From positions 7,221,912-7,285,911 of the forward strand of contig CM066920.1 in assembly GCA_033964015.1 (NCBI GenBank): DNA of 64,000 nt. The letters are read 5' to 3'. This DNA comes from Scolanthus callimorphus (taxonomy: Eukaryota; Cnidaria; Anthozoa; Actiniaria; Edwardsiidae). Below are positions 24,596 to 36,205 of this stretch, piece after piece. Below the pieces are notes generated by a model. It was given only the letters and a program-made list of their open reading frames with translations. It was not told the DNA's origin and did not search any database. The number at the start of each line of letters is the position of its first letter. The stretch's first letter is position 1. The translations under genes were made by a program, and so were the position numbers.

Positions 24596-24919
24596 TTCAA
24601 TCTGGTTCGCGGTTTGTGTCACTACTGCTCTGTATTGTCATAAAATGCGTCTTTAGTGAGTCTAATGGTCGACTTCCATGCATTTAAATGGAATTTATAC
24701 AACAACACTAGTAAAACGCGCGCGCTCTGATTGGTTGACAGGCCGTGTGTGATTACAGTACAACGATTGACGTCATAGCGCGCGCATTCTACTAAAACCG
24801 GTTACTCTACTAAAACCGGTTTGACGCGCGCTATTTGGGCTTATTTCATGGTTGAGCCAAAAATAGTTTTTGTTGTTGTTACGCCGGCTAAATTTGAAAA
24901 CGGCTAATTATTTATACGG

Positions 24920-25914
24920 TTGTGCCTTCCGTCCACACTACGCCGGCTAAATTTCCACCGAAACCGGATCTTTTCGAAAACGCTGCCGAAAGTGGATAAA
25001 TTTGAAAACGCCGGCTACGCGTTTTAAGGTTATTCCCCTGTTTTGCACGGCGCACGCTGTTCTGCGCATGGACGCGCGATCAATTCGTTCGAAAATGACG
25101 CAATCGAGCGCGCGCGCGCAAGCTAAATATCCCCATTTGAGCGAGAAACACACAAGAAAAAGTCGCGTTTTGGGATATTGCGCGAAAACAAGATTGGGCA
25201 CCCCCATTTTTTATTTTACCATTTTGATAAGACTATCATTCCCCTGTTATAAAAAAAGTTTAAAGAAATTTCCACGACAAGTTTTTGAGCTATCGTCATA
25301 AAAAGCCCCAAAATGAGACACCAAAGACTCACAAATTATCACGAGCGCTGCGCACATTTTTGCACATTTTCAAGAGTAGCGTCAACCACATAGAAAATTA
25401 AACATTCCAATGTTCGTCCTAGGTAGTGAAGCATCCAACAATTCTGTTCAAACTTGCAAGCAAACTGGATTGCTTCATTAGTGAGCGTTTTATCACAATT
25501 TTCTTGTTTCGCGTATTCCTTCACAAAATAGCCCTCACGGGTATGTTTGCGCCATCACAGTTTCTAAACAAGCATGGGCACCCCCTCTTTTTATTTCATA
25601 TTTTCATTCCTTATATACTAAATAGTAAATAGACAAATTAAGAAAAAAATTCTACGACAAGTTTTATTTCAGGGGAATTACCTTAAGGTGGACGTCGAAA
25701 ACGGAACTTTTCGAAAACGATGACGTCATGTCACACGGCTGCGAGGAATTTATGACCGCGGGCTCTCTTTTTTCTTTTGGCGCATGCGCTAAGTTGTCGT
25801 TTTTGTGCGTTTTCAAATTCAGTCGGTGTAGTGTGGACGGAAAACTTTTGTTTCGTCTTCGAGGCAAATTAGCCGTTTTCAAATTTAGCCGGCGTAGTGT
25901 AGACGGTGCCTAAA
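24920..25914. mobile_element. Outer MITE interrupted by a TTAA element
   Basis: Ends: CCGTCCACACTACGCCGGCT at the left and its complement AGCCGGCGTAGTGTAGACGG at the right, both continuing into AAATTT. Without the inner insertion (25024-25686) it would be about 330 bases long. No coding capacity. Confidence 0.75.
25024..25686. mobile_element. TTAA-flanked MITE, copy 2 (inverted, nested)
   Basis: Reverse-orientation copy of 2021-2665 with TTAA at 25024-25027 and 25683-25686. It has inserted into another MITE (24920-25914), so it is the younger of the two. Several short open frames here are artefacts. Confidence 0.85.
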
Positions 25915-26254
25915 ACAACGACTTCGTCTTGTCTCTCTCTTTTTCATAACACGCTGTGACGTGTAGCTATTATCGTGGGGTGTGGGTGTTGTGTTCCGTA
26001 CTCTGCAAGATTTTTTTATACCTCTGTTAAGGCTATGTTACACGGGACAACTCGCAACAAAAACTTTCCGCGCAACAATGTTGCGCGAAAAGTTGTTGAC
26101 GTCGACTTCATTCGGCAACGGCCATGTTACTCGTTACAAAATGTTGTCACCATTTTGCTGTGTAACGGGAATTTTCAAAAACGCCTCCCTTTATGTGAAT
26201 GTGATCGTCACTCTGATTCTAATAAAAACTAACCAAAGTGTCGAAAACTAACGC

Positions 26255-26345
26255 AAAGTTCGCCAATCAGAAACGAAGCAAACCAACAACTGACCAATCA
26301 GGAAACGAAACAAACCAACAACTGACCAATCAGGAAACGAAGAAA
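26255..26345. repeat. Short tandem repeat with CCAATCAG
   Basis: Three units of about 29 bases containing AACTGACCAATCAGGAAACGA. Related sequence in the opposite orientation occurs in introns of gene D at 31980-32030 and 33650-33760 (GATTGGTTGGTTGTTG). The CCAAT cores could bind NF-Y, but the position upstream of gene D exon 1 is the only support for that. Confidence 0.55.
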
Positions 26346-26883
26346 GTATAACGAACTGCGTTCAATCGTGACTCAAGAAAACAAGGGCGCAGTGTTTTTG
26401 GTTCTACCTCACATTCTGATTGGCTAGCTTAACAAAGACTCAAGGCATCAACCAATAGGAAGTCTGATTTACTATCGACGTACACTCTGAAATCCGCTCC
26501 AAAATATGTGCGGGTTGGCTGTGGGGCTCCTATTGTGACGTGTTTGACCCGCGTCTAAGTGCTTGGATAGTTTGTCAACGATGAGCCGTGAACCGTTGTT
26601 TTCCCGGAAATCACGCCTCGATAGTCGCGCTTGTTTTTCGACTAATGAGTGTGTATTACTGGAAATGAAACTACTCGAAATAGTACTACTTCCTCGTTGC
26701 ACTCTCTAATACGCAACTGTCTGGCTCAGTGTTCACTATACTCATAAAATGCATAGAATCTAGGAGTGGGTGTGAGCCAATGCCGATGCTTGAAAACCGT
26801 TCTAAACCGGCGGCTAAACATACGGAATAGTTGTGAAAAGGTCAAACTAAATCGTTTAAAAATCCAACGAGAGCCTATGAGCT

Positions 26884-29800
26884 ATGAAAGTTCTGATCTT
26901 ATTTGCTTGTTTGTGGAGTTTCTGCGATGCACAAAATGGACCTATAGGTAAGTACTAGAAATAACCGAAGCACAGGATGCAGTCGTCTTGTATCCTGCTA
27001 TCATGAACCATGTCGATGATTTATTCGGTATTGAAGGTATTTTCGGTCCGAATTCCCATAGCTTTGTTTTACACCACTTTTGCACACACAAAACACTGTT
27101 ATTACAGTTGCACTGTTAAGGAAACACTGTTCCTTTCTGTGTAAATTCATTCCATATAATCTATTTAAACAATGAGAAGTACGTTTTAGGTGTTAAAAGA
27201 TCGAAATACGGACATTAATACGTTGAGAATTTTCAGCCTTAAAAAAGACGACTTTTGCTTGCCGCCATTATAGTTTTGCGTTCCACTAACCATGTGGATT
27301 TTGAACAATGAGGAATATTTTTAGGGTCACATTTGATCACCGCTTGGTTGATATTTAGGGCCCAATTTTCTGATTTTCTCAAAACGACCATCAAAACAGG
27401 GCTCCCCTATTTTTAGGGCGGGGGGTGCTCGTCGTACCTTTTAGGGTTTAAAATCAAGCCTCTGGTTCCTTTTAGGGGTTACAATTCGAAAGCTTACAAT
27501 TTTTCCAGATAGGTACCCGTTAGAGATCCGTTCTAGAAATCAAGCAAGTCACAATTGCTGGTAGCCTGAATTTCAGATGTATTTTCCCTCGTAAAAAATA
27601 CGAGAGAAAATTACGAGGGAAAATATGTCTTGTTGGTAACTTTTAGGGGTCAAAATAAACTAAGCGACGCTATGTTTGGTACCTTTTAAAATCGAAAGTT
27701 CCCGACGAGCACCCTCTCTCCCTTCCCCGGCCGTAAAAGCGTAGGTGATACTGTGATAAAGGATGTTGTAGCGAACCTGTTTCTATTGCTGGAAGCCACC
27801 AACACTCAGAATTATTCCCATCTTTGTTTTCTAAGTTCTAAGTTGCACGAGAAGTCTCCCAGATAAATAAGCAACATCTTAGGAATGAAAGCTCTGCATA
27901 ACACTATGTATGCCCCACTCTACTCTCATGTATGTTTCCATGGCCGTTGCCACCTTAAGTTTTCAAGTGGTCCGGTTGAAGCAGTTGGCGTAGAAACTTG
28001 GCCTTTCTATCCGATATATGGTGAAATAGTATGCCAGTGAAAGGAAATTTAAACGTTAATGGTGAAAGATATATAACGAGCCCCAAGACATGAAACTAAA
28101 ACTGGATTCTTTTCGAGTTTCATTTCGAAGTCGAAAGCTGCCGATCAATGCCTTTTCGTGCAAACAAGGTTTGAAAGCAGACATTATTTGGTCGCAAAAA
28201 TGGCAATTTGCCATCAATATTTGCTTTTGTCCTACATTCCTTTCATTTAAATATATATCTTTTCATTAAGACAAGACAAAGACAAGACAAGACAATACAT
28301 GTTTATTCAGGCACCGAGCACAGTGTACATGGGTTGTGGAACCCTGAAAAATATAGAATAAAAGAGAGTCATTTTGCAAGTTTTTTTCTCAATTCGTAGC
28401 AATCGTGTATGTATTTTCCGATTATCTCCTTGTCGTGGCGAGGATTTATCACATTTAAAAAGTTTTGATGCCCAATTTCATTAATAATAACGTCCTTTTT
28501 TCTTCGTAAATTTTGCATTCAATTAGAAAATGTCTCTCGTCTTCCATGACATTGCAACACGGGCAGAGTCTTTGGTCAGGTTTTAAGTAGGGTTTGCTGT
28601 AACGCCCTCTTTCGATCTGAAGAATATGATCGCTAATTCTGAGTTTCGTTAAGGCCCTCGGTGATCTATGTTTTTTATATCTGATAGGTACTCTTCAAAT
28701 TTGTACTCTGTCTTAAATTGACGGAAGGTCCTTAATTGTTTTTTCCTTGAGCCCTGGATTCGTCATCGAAAAGGCTTGAATATAGATTTTGGAGCTCTAT
28801 ATCTTGCAGTCTCTGACTCATAATATTTTTATATAACTAATTTCTTCCTCTTCTGGGGGTTCATGATTTAGGGTCTCCCAGATGTAGCCAAGGCCACATT
28901 GGAATAGTAGGTTTTTGACTTGTGGTGCCCAATTTTTATTTGCCGAACTCTCAAACATATCTGTGTATGCAATTTTTGCCAGTCTGCTTTCGTGTAGCGT
29001 TAGTAGTCGCTTCCAGAAGGATAGTGTATTTGCTATAATGTTAACAATCAGAGGGGGCGCCCTAGCTCTGCCCTACACGCCTTATTTACTGCTCTCTTGC
29101 TGACACCGAGTAATTTGTTACAAAATAATATGTGAGTTTGTTCTATTGGGTCTCGGAGTTCATTGTATTTGCCGTCTAAGCCCCATATCTCGCTGCAATA
29201 TGTTAAGATTGGTTTCACTAGTGTGTCAAACAAGTGTTAAAAAACGTTGGTCGCCACCCCCCCCCCCCCCCCCCCCCCCCCCCCACCCCTACCCCTACCC
29301 CTAACGGGATTGGGTACGATTCTGGATCAGTCCCACGCTTTCTCCAAATTGGTATGTTGCTATACTGTCAAAATGGCGGCTGTCTACCACTGAGTGTAGA
29401 TCTGCTCCAAGAGAAAGGCACGATTTTCATCATCATCATCACCATCATCATAAAGCTTTATTAAAAAACGGTATCACTTCATTTACAATGCTCTTTCAGT
29501 GAGAGCCGCGTATAAAACTATCTACCTAACACCATTAAATACAAAGTAACTTATCAGATACTAATACTAACTACAACTACTGAATATTTCAAACTATATG
29601 AAAACTTTGTCGTGAGCTTATGTCAAATATTTCCTCGACAGATCGCAGAATAGTATCAAGCCCTCCCCAGCCGACCTACGTCACGCTTGGAGAGAATGTC
29701 ACGCTTTCCTGGCGGTATAGTTTCCCGGATATCACGCAACCTATCCAGGAAGTCCAGTTCGGTATTACATCTCCCGGCGCTTCGCATATCAACGACAAAC

Positions 29801-32800
29801 TCGTTGTAGTCGACTCACATGGAATCGCTACGGTGTGTTCCTAAATAATTAACTCTTTCATTAGTTTTACTTACACAGTAATAATGAGATTAACATTGAC
29901 ATTGGCCGTACACAATAACAATGAGATTGACATTTGCCGTGCATAGTAACAATGAGATTGACATTTGCCGTGCACAGTAACAATGAGATTGACATTGACC
30001 GTGCACAGTAACAATGACATTGACATTGACCGTGCACAGTAACAATGACATTGACATTGGCCGTGCACGAGATTGACATTTGCCGTGTACAGTAACAATA
30101 ACATTGACATTGACCGTGCATAATAGCAGTGTTACATTGACATTGCCGTGCACAGTAACAAAGAGATCGACATTTGCCGTGAACAGTAACAATGACATTG
30201 GCAATGACCGTGCACAATAACAATGTAATTGACATTTGCCGTGCACAGAAACAATGACATTGGCATTGCCGTGCACAGTAACAATGACATTGACATTGCC
30301 GTGTACAGTAACAATCAGATTGACATTGGCCGTGCACAGTAATAATGAGATTGACATTGACCGTAACAATGAGATTGACATTGACCGTGCACAGTAACAA
30401 TGACATTGGCATTTGCCGTGTACAGTAACAATGACATTGACATTGCCGTGCACAGTAACAATGACATTGACATTGCCGTGCATAGTAACAATGTAATTGA
30501 CATTTGCCGTGCACAGTAACAATGAGATTAACATTTGCCGTGCACAGTAACAATGCAATTGACATTGGCCGTGCATAGTAACAATGAGATTGACATTTTC
30601 CGTGCACAGTAACAATGACATTGACATTGGCCGTGCACAGTAACAATGTAATTGACATTGGCCGTGCATAGTAACAATGAGATTGACATTGCCGTGCACA
30701 GTAACAATGACATTGACCGTGCATAATAGCAGTGTTACATTGACGTTGGTGCTGACTTGGACAAGTGACTGGCGGCTAAACAAACAAAAGAACTGGACAA
30801 TATTAGATAGTACTAAAATTCAAGTCGTTTTCTCTCGCTATACTCACCTACAGGTGATTATAACATTGAAAGGACTCAGAGTACGCGCGCGAGTTTTGTT
30901 ATCGTGAAAAAGTCCGACAAAAACACGTTTGTCTGTCTAAAAACCTTATGAATTACTTTAGCTATTATCTGAGTATTTCAAATGACTAAAAAAATGAATG
31001 GAGATGTTTCAACATTGATCGTTTTCCCTCTGTGTTGGCTAATGGTCATGAATAATTATTGAGTATTTGAAGTAATTAAAAAGCCTCCTAATCGGACTTG
31101 ACGGGATTCCCGTCAAGTCCTCATAGTCGGCTTTTAAATATTACTTCAAAAAGTCCAAAATTTTACAAGATTTGTGTGAAATGCGGACACAGCGTCCGGA
31201 AAACCATACAAAGCTTATAAAATTTCGGCATATTGGAATGGCTGTATCTCGAACGCAATTTACCCAATCAACTCCAAACTTTAGAATTTGGTATAGTTCA
31301 GCATGCTCTTTCTCTTTATGTAGATCTCGTTTCGATAATGATAATATTAAGGGATTCGCCCCAGGCACTCACGGCTTGAAATCCGGCAATGGTGGTGATC
31401 CATGTTATCTGCTTAGTGTTTTCCCATCCTCCTCCATCCCAGGTAGCACCCAAGATGAGACCTCGGCTCACGTGGACGGGAAATCTTAGCGCCTCGCTAG
31501 CCTCGTTTTCGTTCCATGACGTCAGGCAGGTGGATGTGGGGTCGTACGGTTTGTATGTGGAGCCTGGATTCTGCTGTGCTCCTGCCAGAGGCTACGTGAC
31601 ACTGACACTTTACGGTAAGTTAGCAGGCAATGCGTATAGCTTTGCTTGTTTACCTCTTTTCTCAGGGTATAGGCTAATTTTAGTCCTAAAATTGGGCTTC
31701 CAGATAAGGGAACAATTTCTCTTGTTCCTGAGGAAAGGAACGATGGAAAAACAGCTCGATATGCCAATGGTTCTGCTGCTTTGACACTTTGTCAATTTGT
31801 TTATGAATAAAATCCCAAACAAGCATACAACTATTGGGTTTTTGGAGCATTCTCGTAACCAGAGGGCATCCCACGCTCGTGACCAGAGCATCCCCTTGAG
31901 AGATTGGGGTATGGGATGGGCTGGAGGGAGGGAGGGAGGGATAGTGAGCTATCTCAAGCGTGACTTCTGTATAGACTGTCGTCCTCTGATTGGTCAGTTG
32001 TTGGATTTGTTTCGTTTCTGATTGGCTAAGTGTATTTACATTGCGTTTAGTTTTCGATGAGAAAGTCATCTGACATCAGCTCTAACAGATTGATCCTCTT
32101 GTGCCTGTCCTTTTCCTTTACAGTTCCACCAAACATCACATTTATTTCTGCTCACCAGTCAGTATTTGAAGGCTCAAACCTTACGTTAGTATGTCGGGCC
32201 ACAGGAAGCCCGTCTCCTAAAGTCACGTGGTATGCAGGGGAAGCACCAGGAGAGCCTGCGGTTTACAAGGCCAGCAGAAGCTTACATTATGTCATGCGCG
32301 GCGAACAGGATCATTACACTTGTGTTGCCACGAATGCCGCCGGGGTAGTCAATTCCACGGTCCTTATTACTGTAAAGTGTAAGTAGTGTCTGTTCTAGCT
32401 TCGATCTAGTGGTCTGTCGATTCTTGTCCCTCCTTTCTCCTCTCTCTATATCACCCAACCCTGAATTTGAAAATGTGGTAATGTTACCTTTGTTAGAGAC
32501 ATCAGCTCCATTTTTGTTTTTGGGCTTAGTAGCCTGGCTGAATAGATTTCGACAGGCACAGGGAGCCCGCGCAACTTGCCTCAGTCCCCTAAAACTCAGT
32601 TTGCAACATTGTGAGAAATTGATTAACATGTTTTGCTCACAGGTGGTCAGATATTTTTAGCTCATTAAAATGCATATTGTATTTTTCGACACTGAAAATA
32701 CCCGACTTCGTCTCTAGTTATAATATCCTAAAGATTCATATATTTATTTTGCTAAAAAAATTCCAACTGATACACAATTTAATATGCAACGCGCGCGGCG

Positions 32801-34006
32801 GCTTTACTGGTATTTTCCGTGGTAGCGCGAGCGTAGCGGTTTGCAGGGTTTGTGTTCGTGCATCAGCTATCCATACTAGTCCAATACTCTGACAAATTTA
32901 TGCATGGTATTGTTCTCCTCCATTGTATTGCCTCGTTCTATAATACACTCCATTGCACTCTATTGTTTTAGGCAATGCCTTGCATAAATTTGTCAGTGTA
33001 TTGGAGAACCCTCCAGCTATCTGTGACACTCTCATTTTCTAGTCTATCCAGACCCTCCATTAATACTTAACAACGAAACCCTGGTAAAAAATACAACGTT
33101 TACCCTCCGTTGGAAGAACCCCCACCCCTCCCCTAGACGGGAACCTATCGTGATGTACACTGTGTGGTATCGTGATGGTGAAAACCCATGGCGTGGCTTC
33201 AACACAACACGCAACTACCTAGACATCGCATTAGATCAGACAGGATGGCACGAGTTTGCCGTTTGCGCGTGGAACCTATGGGGACAGAGTCCGAGGGAGA
33301 AGAGCAAGAGCTATAGGATCAAGGTTATGTTTCCATGGTTACAGACTAGGACATTTACTGCAGGTGCGATAGTGATGTGTCGAGAATAACTAGTTCTGTG
33401 GGGGATCTTTGGTGATTTCGTAGTCCTGGATATTTTTGTGAAATGGAATGTTTGACAGTGTAAAATCGACCCTGAAATGGTTGATTTTTCCTTCTTCAAC
33501 ACTCAGCACTCGATTCTACACCATTCAGCAGATTTGTGTTTTCTAGACGATATTGGTTGAGGTCTTGGTTCTTTGTTCAGTCAGTCAATAAGAATGCGAA
33601 TAAAACAGGTTTTCTTGGGTCACAACTATACGCAAGTCGTACTTTCTTCACCCCCTGATTGGTTGGTTGTTGCATGGGTTTCGTTTCTGATTGGCTAAGT
33701 GTATTTACTTCGTCTCCTGATTGGTTGGTTGTTGAATGGGTTTCGTTTTGTGATGGCTTGTTTTCTGCACTTATCTGAAATCTCCCCTTATTCAAAGAGT
33801 GATCCTTCCTCGCTTTGTTTTGCAGATTCAAGTACTAGTAATGACGGTCCAACAAAAGGCGCAAAATCATCCTCACCATTTCCTATTCATTTTCGAATCA
33901 TTGTTATTGTGTTGGCCGCTCTGTGTTTATTTGGCATGGCCTTCATGTTTGTGCTTCACAGAAAGAGGAAGAAATTGAAACCCAAATGTGAGTACACAGA
34001 CCGGAC

Positions 34007-34044
<38 letters not shown>

Positions 34045-36174
34045 CCCTACATTTGGGCGGGGGTGCTCATCGTAGCTTAGGGTTTAAAATCAGCCCTCTG
34101 GTATCTTTTATGGAGTAAAATTCGAAAACCCGCCTTTTTTTTTCCAGATCAGATACTTTTTAGACGTCCGTTCTAGCAAATCAAGCAAATCACACTCGTT
34201 GGTCGCCTGATTTTCAGACGTATTTCCCTCGTAAAAAATACGAGAGAAAGTTACGAGTGTACCTTTTAAGGGGTCAAAATCAATTAAGCGACGCAATTTT
34301 AGGTACCTTTTAGGGGTAAAATCGAAAGTTCCCGACGAGCACCCCCCGCCCCCAAAATAGGTGAGTCCCCCCGGGAGACTGGAGCGTTTAGTGTTGAAGA
34401 TCAACGGATTATTGGTAGAGGTTGAAGATAGATGAATTGGGCAGTTGCAAAACAAATCTGCACCCTCCTGTTTGTGACCTCGGAATTCCAGGGTGATTGT
34501 GCTGGGTAGTTCAAGTTTAAAATAGTCCAGTCCCTGAAATCTCCTTCGCGGCTCCGCTGTTTCCTGTGGTCGCCGAAAGGAGAGTCCAGAAACCTTTGGA
34601 TGCGCATGCGCTTGATCTGACCAAGAACTTTTTTTAGTGCGCATGATCCAAATACCGCTGTCGGAGATTGTTTGTTGAATTTTCGCGGTTACGGTGTCAC
34701 AAGGGCGTCCTATCTTGATGGACAAAATTCATGTAGCCAACATCAATTTCCGACAACGGTATTTTGATCATGCGCACTAACGAAAAAACCCTGAGTTCTT
34801 GGTCAGATCCAATCTCGTACCCAGAGCCCGTCATCTTTTGGCCAGCGGCAAGACTCAGGGCTCTGGAGGAATCCGATTTGTGAGCATGCGTGGTAGGTCA
34901 AAAACGTAACGAACTTTCATACATTCTCGTACCCAATGACTTTCATACAACAATCAAACCGGAAACCCAGAACCTGGGTTTTAAAAAAATCGATTCCACC
35001 AGAGCCCTGAATCTTTGCCGCTGGCCAAAAGATGACGGGCTCTGGGTACGAGATTGGGTCAGATCTAGCGCATGCGCATACAAAGGTTTCTGGACTCTCC
35101 TTTCGGCGACCACCATTCTCGAACCCAGAGCTCCCCGGCTCGTAACCTCGCAGGGGAGGCTCTGGTGACAGCCACTGACGCATGCGCGAGATTTGATACA
35201 GAGCCGCTGAGAGAAAAAACCTTTCAGCGCATGCTCCAACGCTCAAAATCAGCCAATCAGCGACGGTCCTCAATTGGACGTCCCCAGAGCCTCCCCTGCG
35301 AGCAGACGAGCCGGGGAGCTCTGGGTACGAGAATGGGCGACCACAGGCAACAACGGAGCCGCGAAGGAGCGTTCAGGGACTGGACTAGCGCTCACAAGGC
35401 CGACAACCCTTTATTGAAATAGCTGTATACATTTGACAAACTAACCCAGGGCTCGACATTAACTTTTTTCGCTAGGTGCCATTGGCGACCAAATCAGAAC
35501 AATTTAGTCGCCAAAATGCAATATTTAGTCGCCACGTAAGCGTCGATTTCAGCCGAACTTAGAAAGGTGGGATGCCATTTGGCGACTAGCTCTAACATTT
35601 TGGTCGCCAAACCCCCAAATTCAGTCGCCATTGGCGACCATATGGTAGCAGTGTCGGGCGCTGTAACCAGCATTCTGTTCGTTTTCAGGTGGAAATCTGC
35701 ATTTAAGGTAATTCTTTAGGCAATTTTTCATGTCATTTTCCTGCAATGCCAAAATGTTCTGATTACTTTTTTTTCACCGTAGTGTACTTTCGCCGCATAA
35801 TAATGAGGACACAGAAATCCCACAGGCATTGCTTCCAGATCAGCTGGTATGGTGTTTAGAGGAAATCCATTTGGAGATGGAGCAATTTCAGGCTTTGGTG
35901 GACATCTTGTACTAGAGTAATATCAGGGATATTCAAATTCTCCTATTGGTTCCTTCTTAATTTCATTTTTGGTGATTGTGCGACTGTAGTGGGGCCCAAA
36001 CCAATTTAACATTTGATTCAATATTTGTGAATATTTATTCAACAATTTCTTTCAGCAGACCACGACTCAACTCGATACAATATTTTAATTGCATGTAACT
36101 TAAGGCCTTGGTGTGGAGGCCAAATCCAAAATGGCGGACGTAATTAACAGGGACGACGGAACAGTTTTCAAAGT

Positions 36175-36205
<31 letters not shown>

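Larger units (their letters stand above)
34524..35387. mobile_element. Outer element of a nested MITE stack
   Basis: Its arms, AGTCCAGTCCCTG with CGCGGCTCCG and CGCCGAAAGGAGAGTCCAG, recur inverted at the right, but the right arm is cut by two later insertions (34810-35056 and 35114-35335). A second inverted pair, 34614-34809 (GATCTGACCAAGAAC, GTGCGCATGATC), forms its centre. It lies in intron 6 of gene D. Confidence 0.75.

Noticed and set aside
29867..30783. Long minus-strand open frames (285 and 297 codons)
   Set aside because: They are made only of a ten-residue repeat produced by the 30-base minisatellite and are open in more than one frame.
34108..34725. 205-codon minus-strand open frame
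   Set aside because: It runs through MITE sequence in a gene D intron, without splice logic or recognisable domain.
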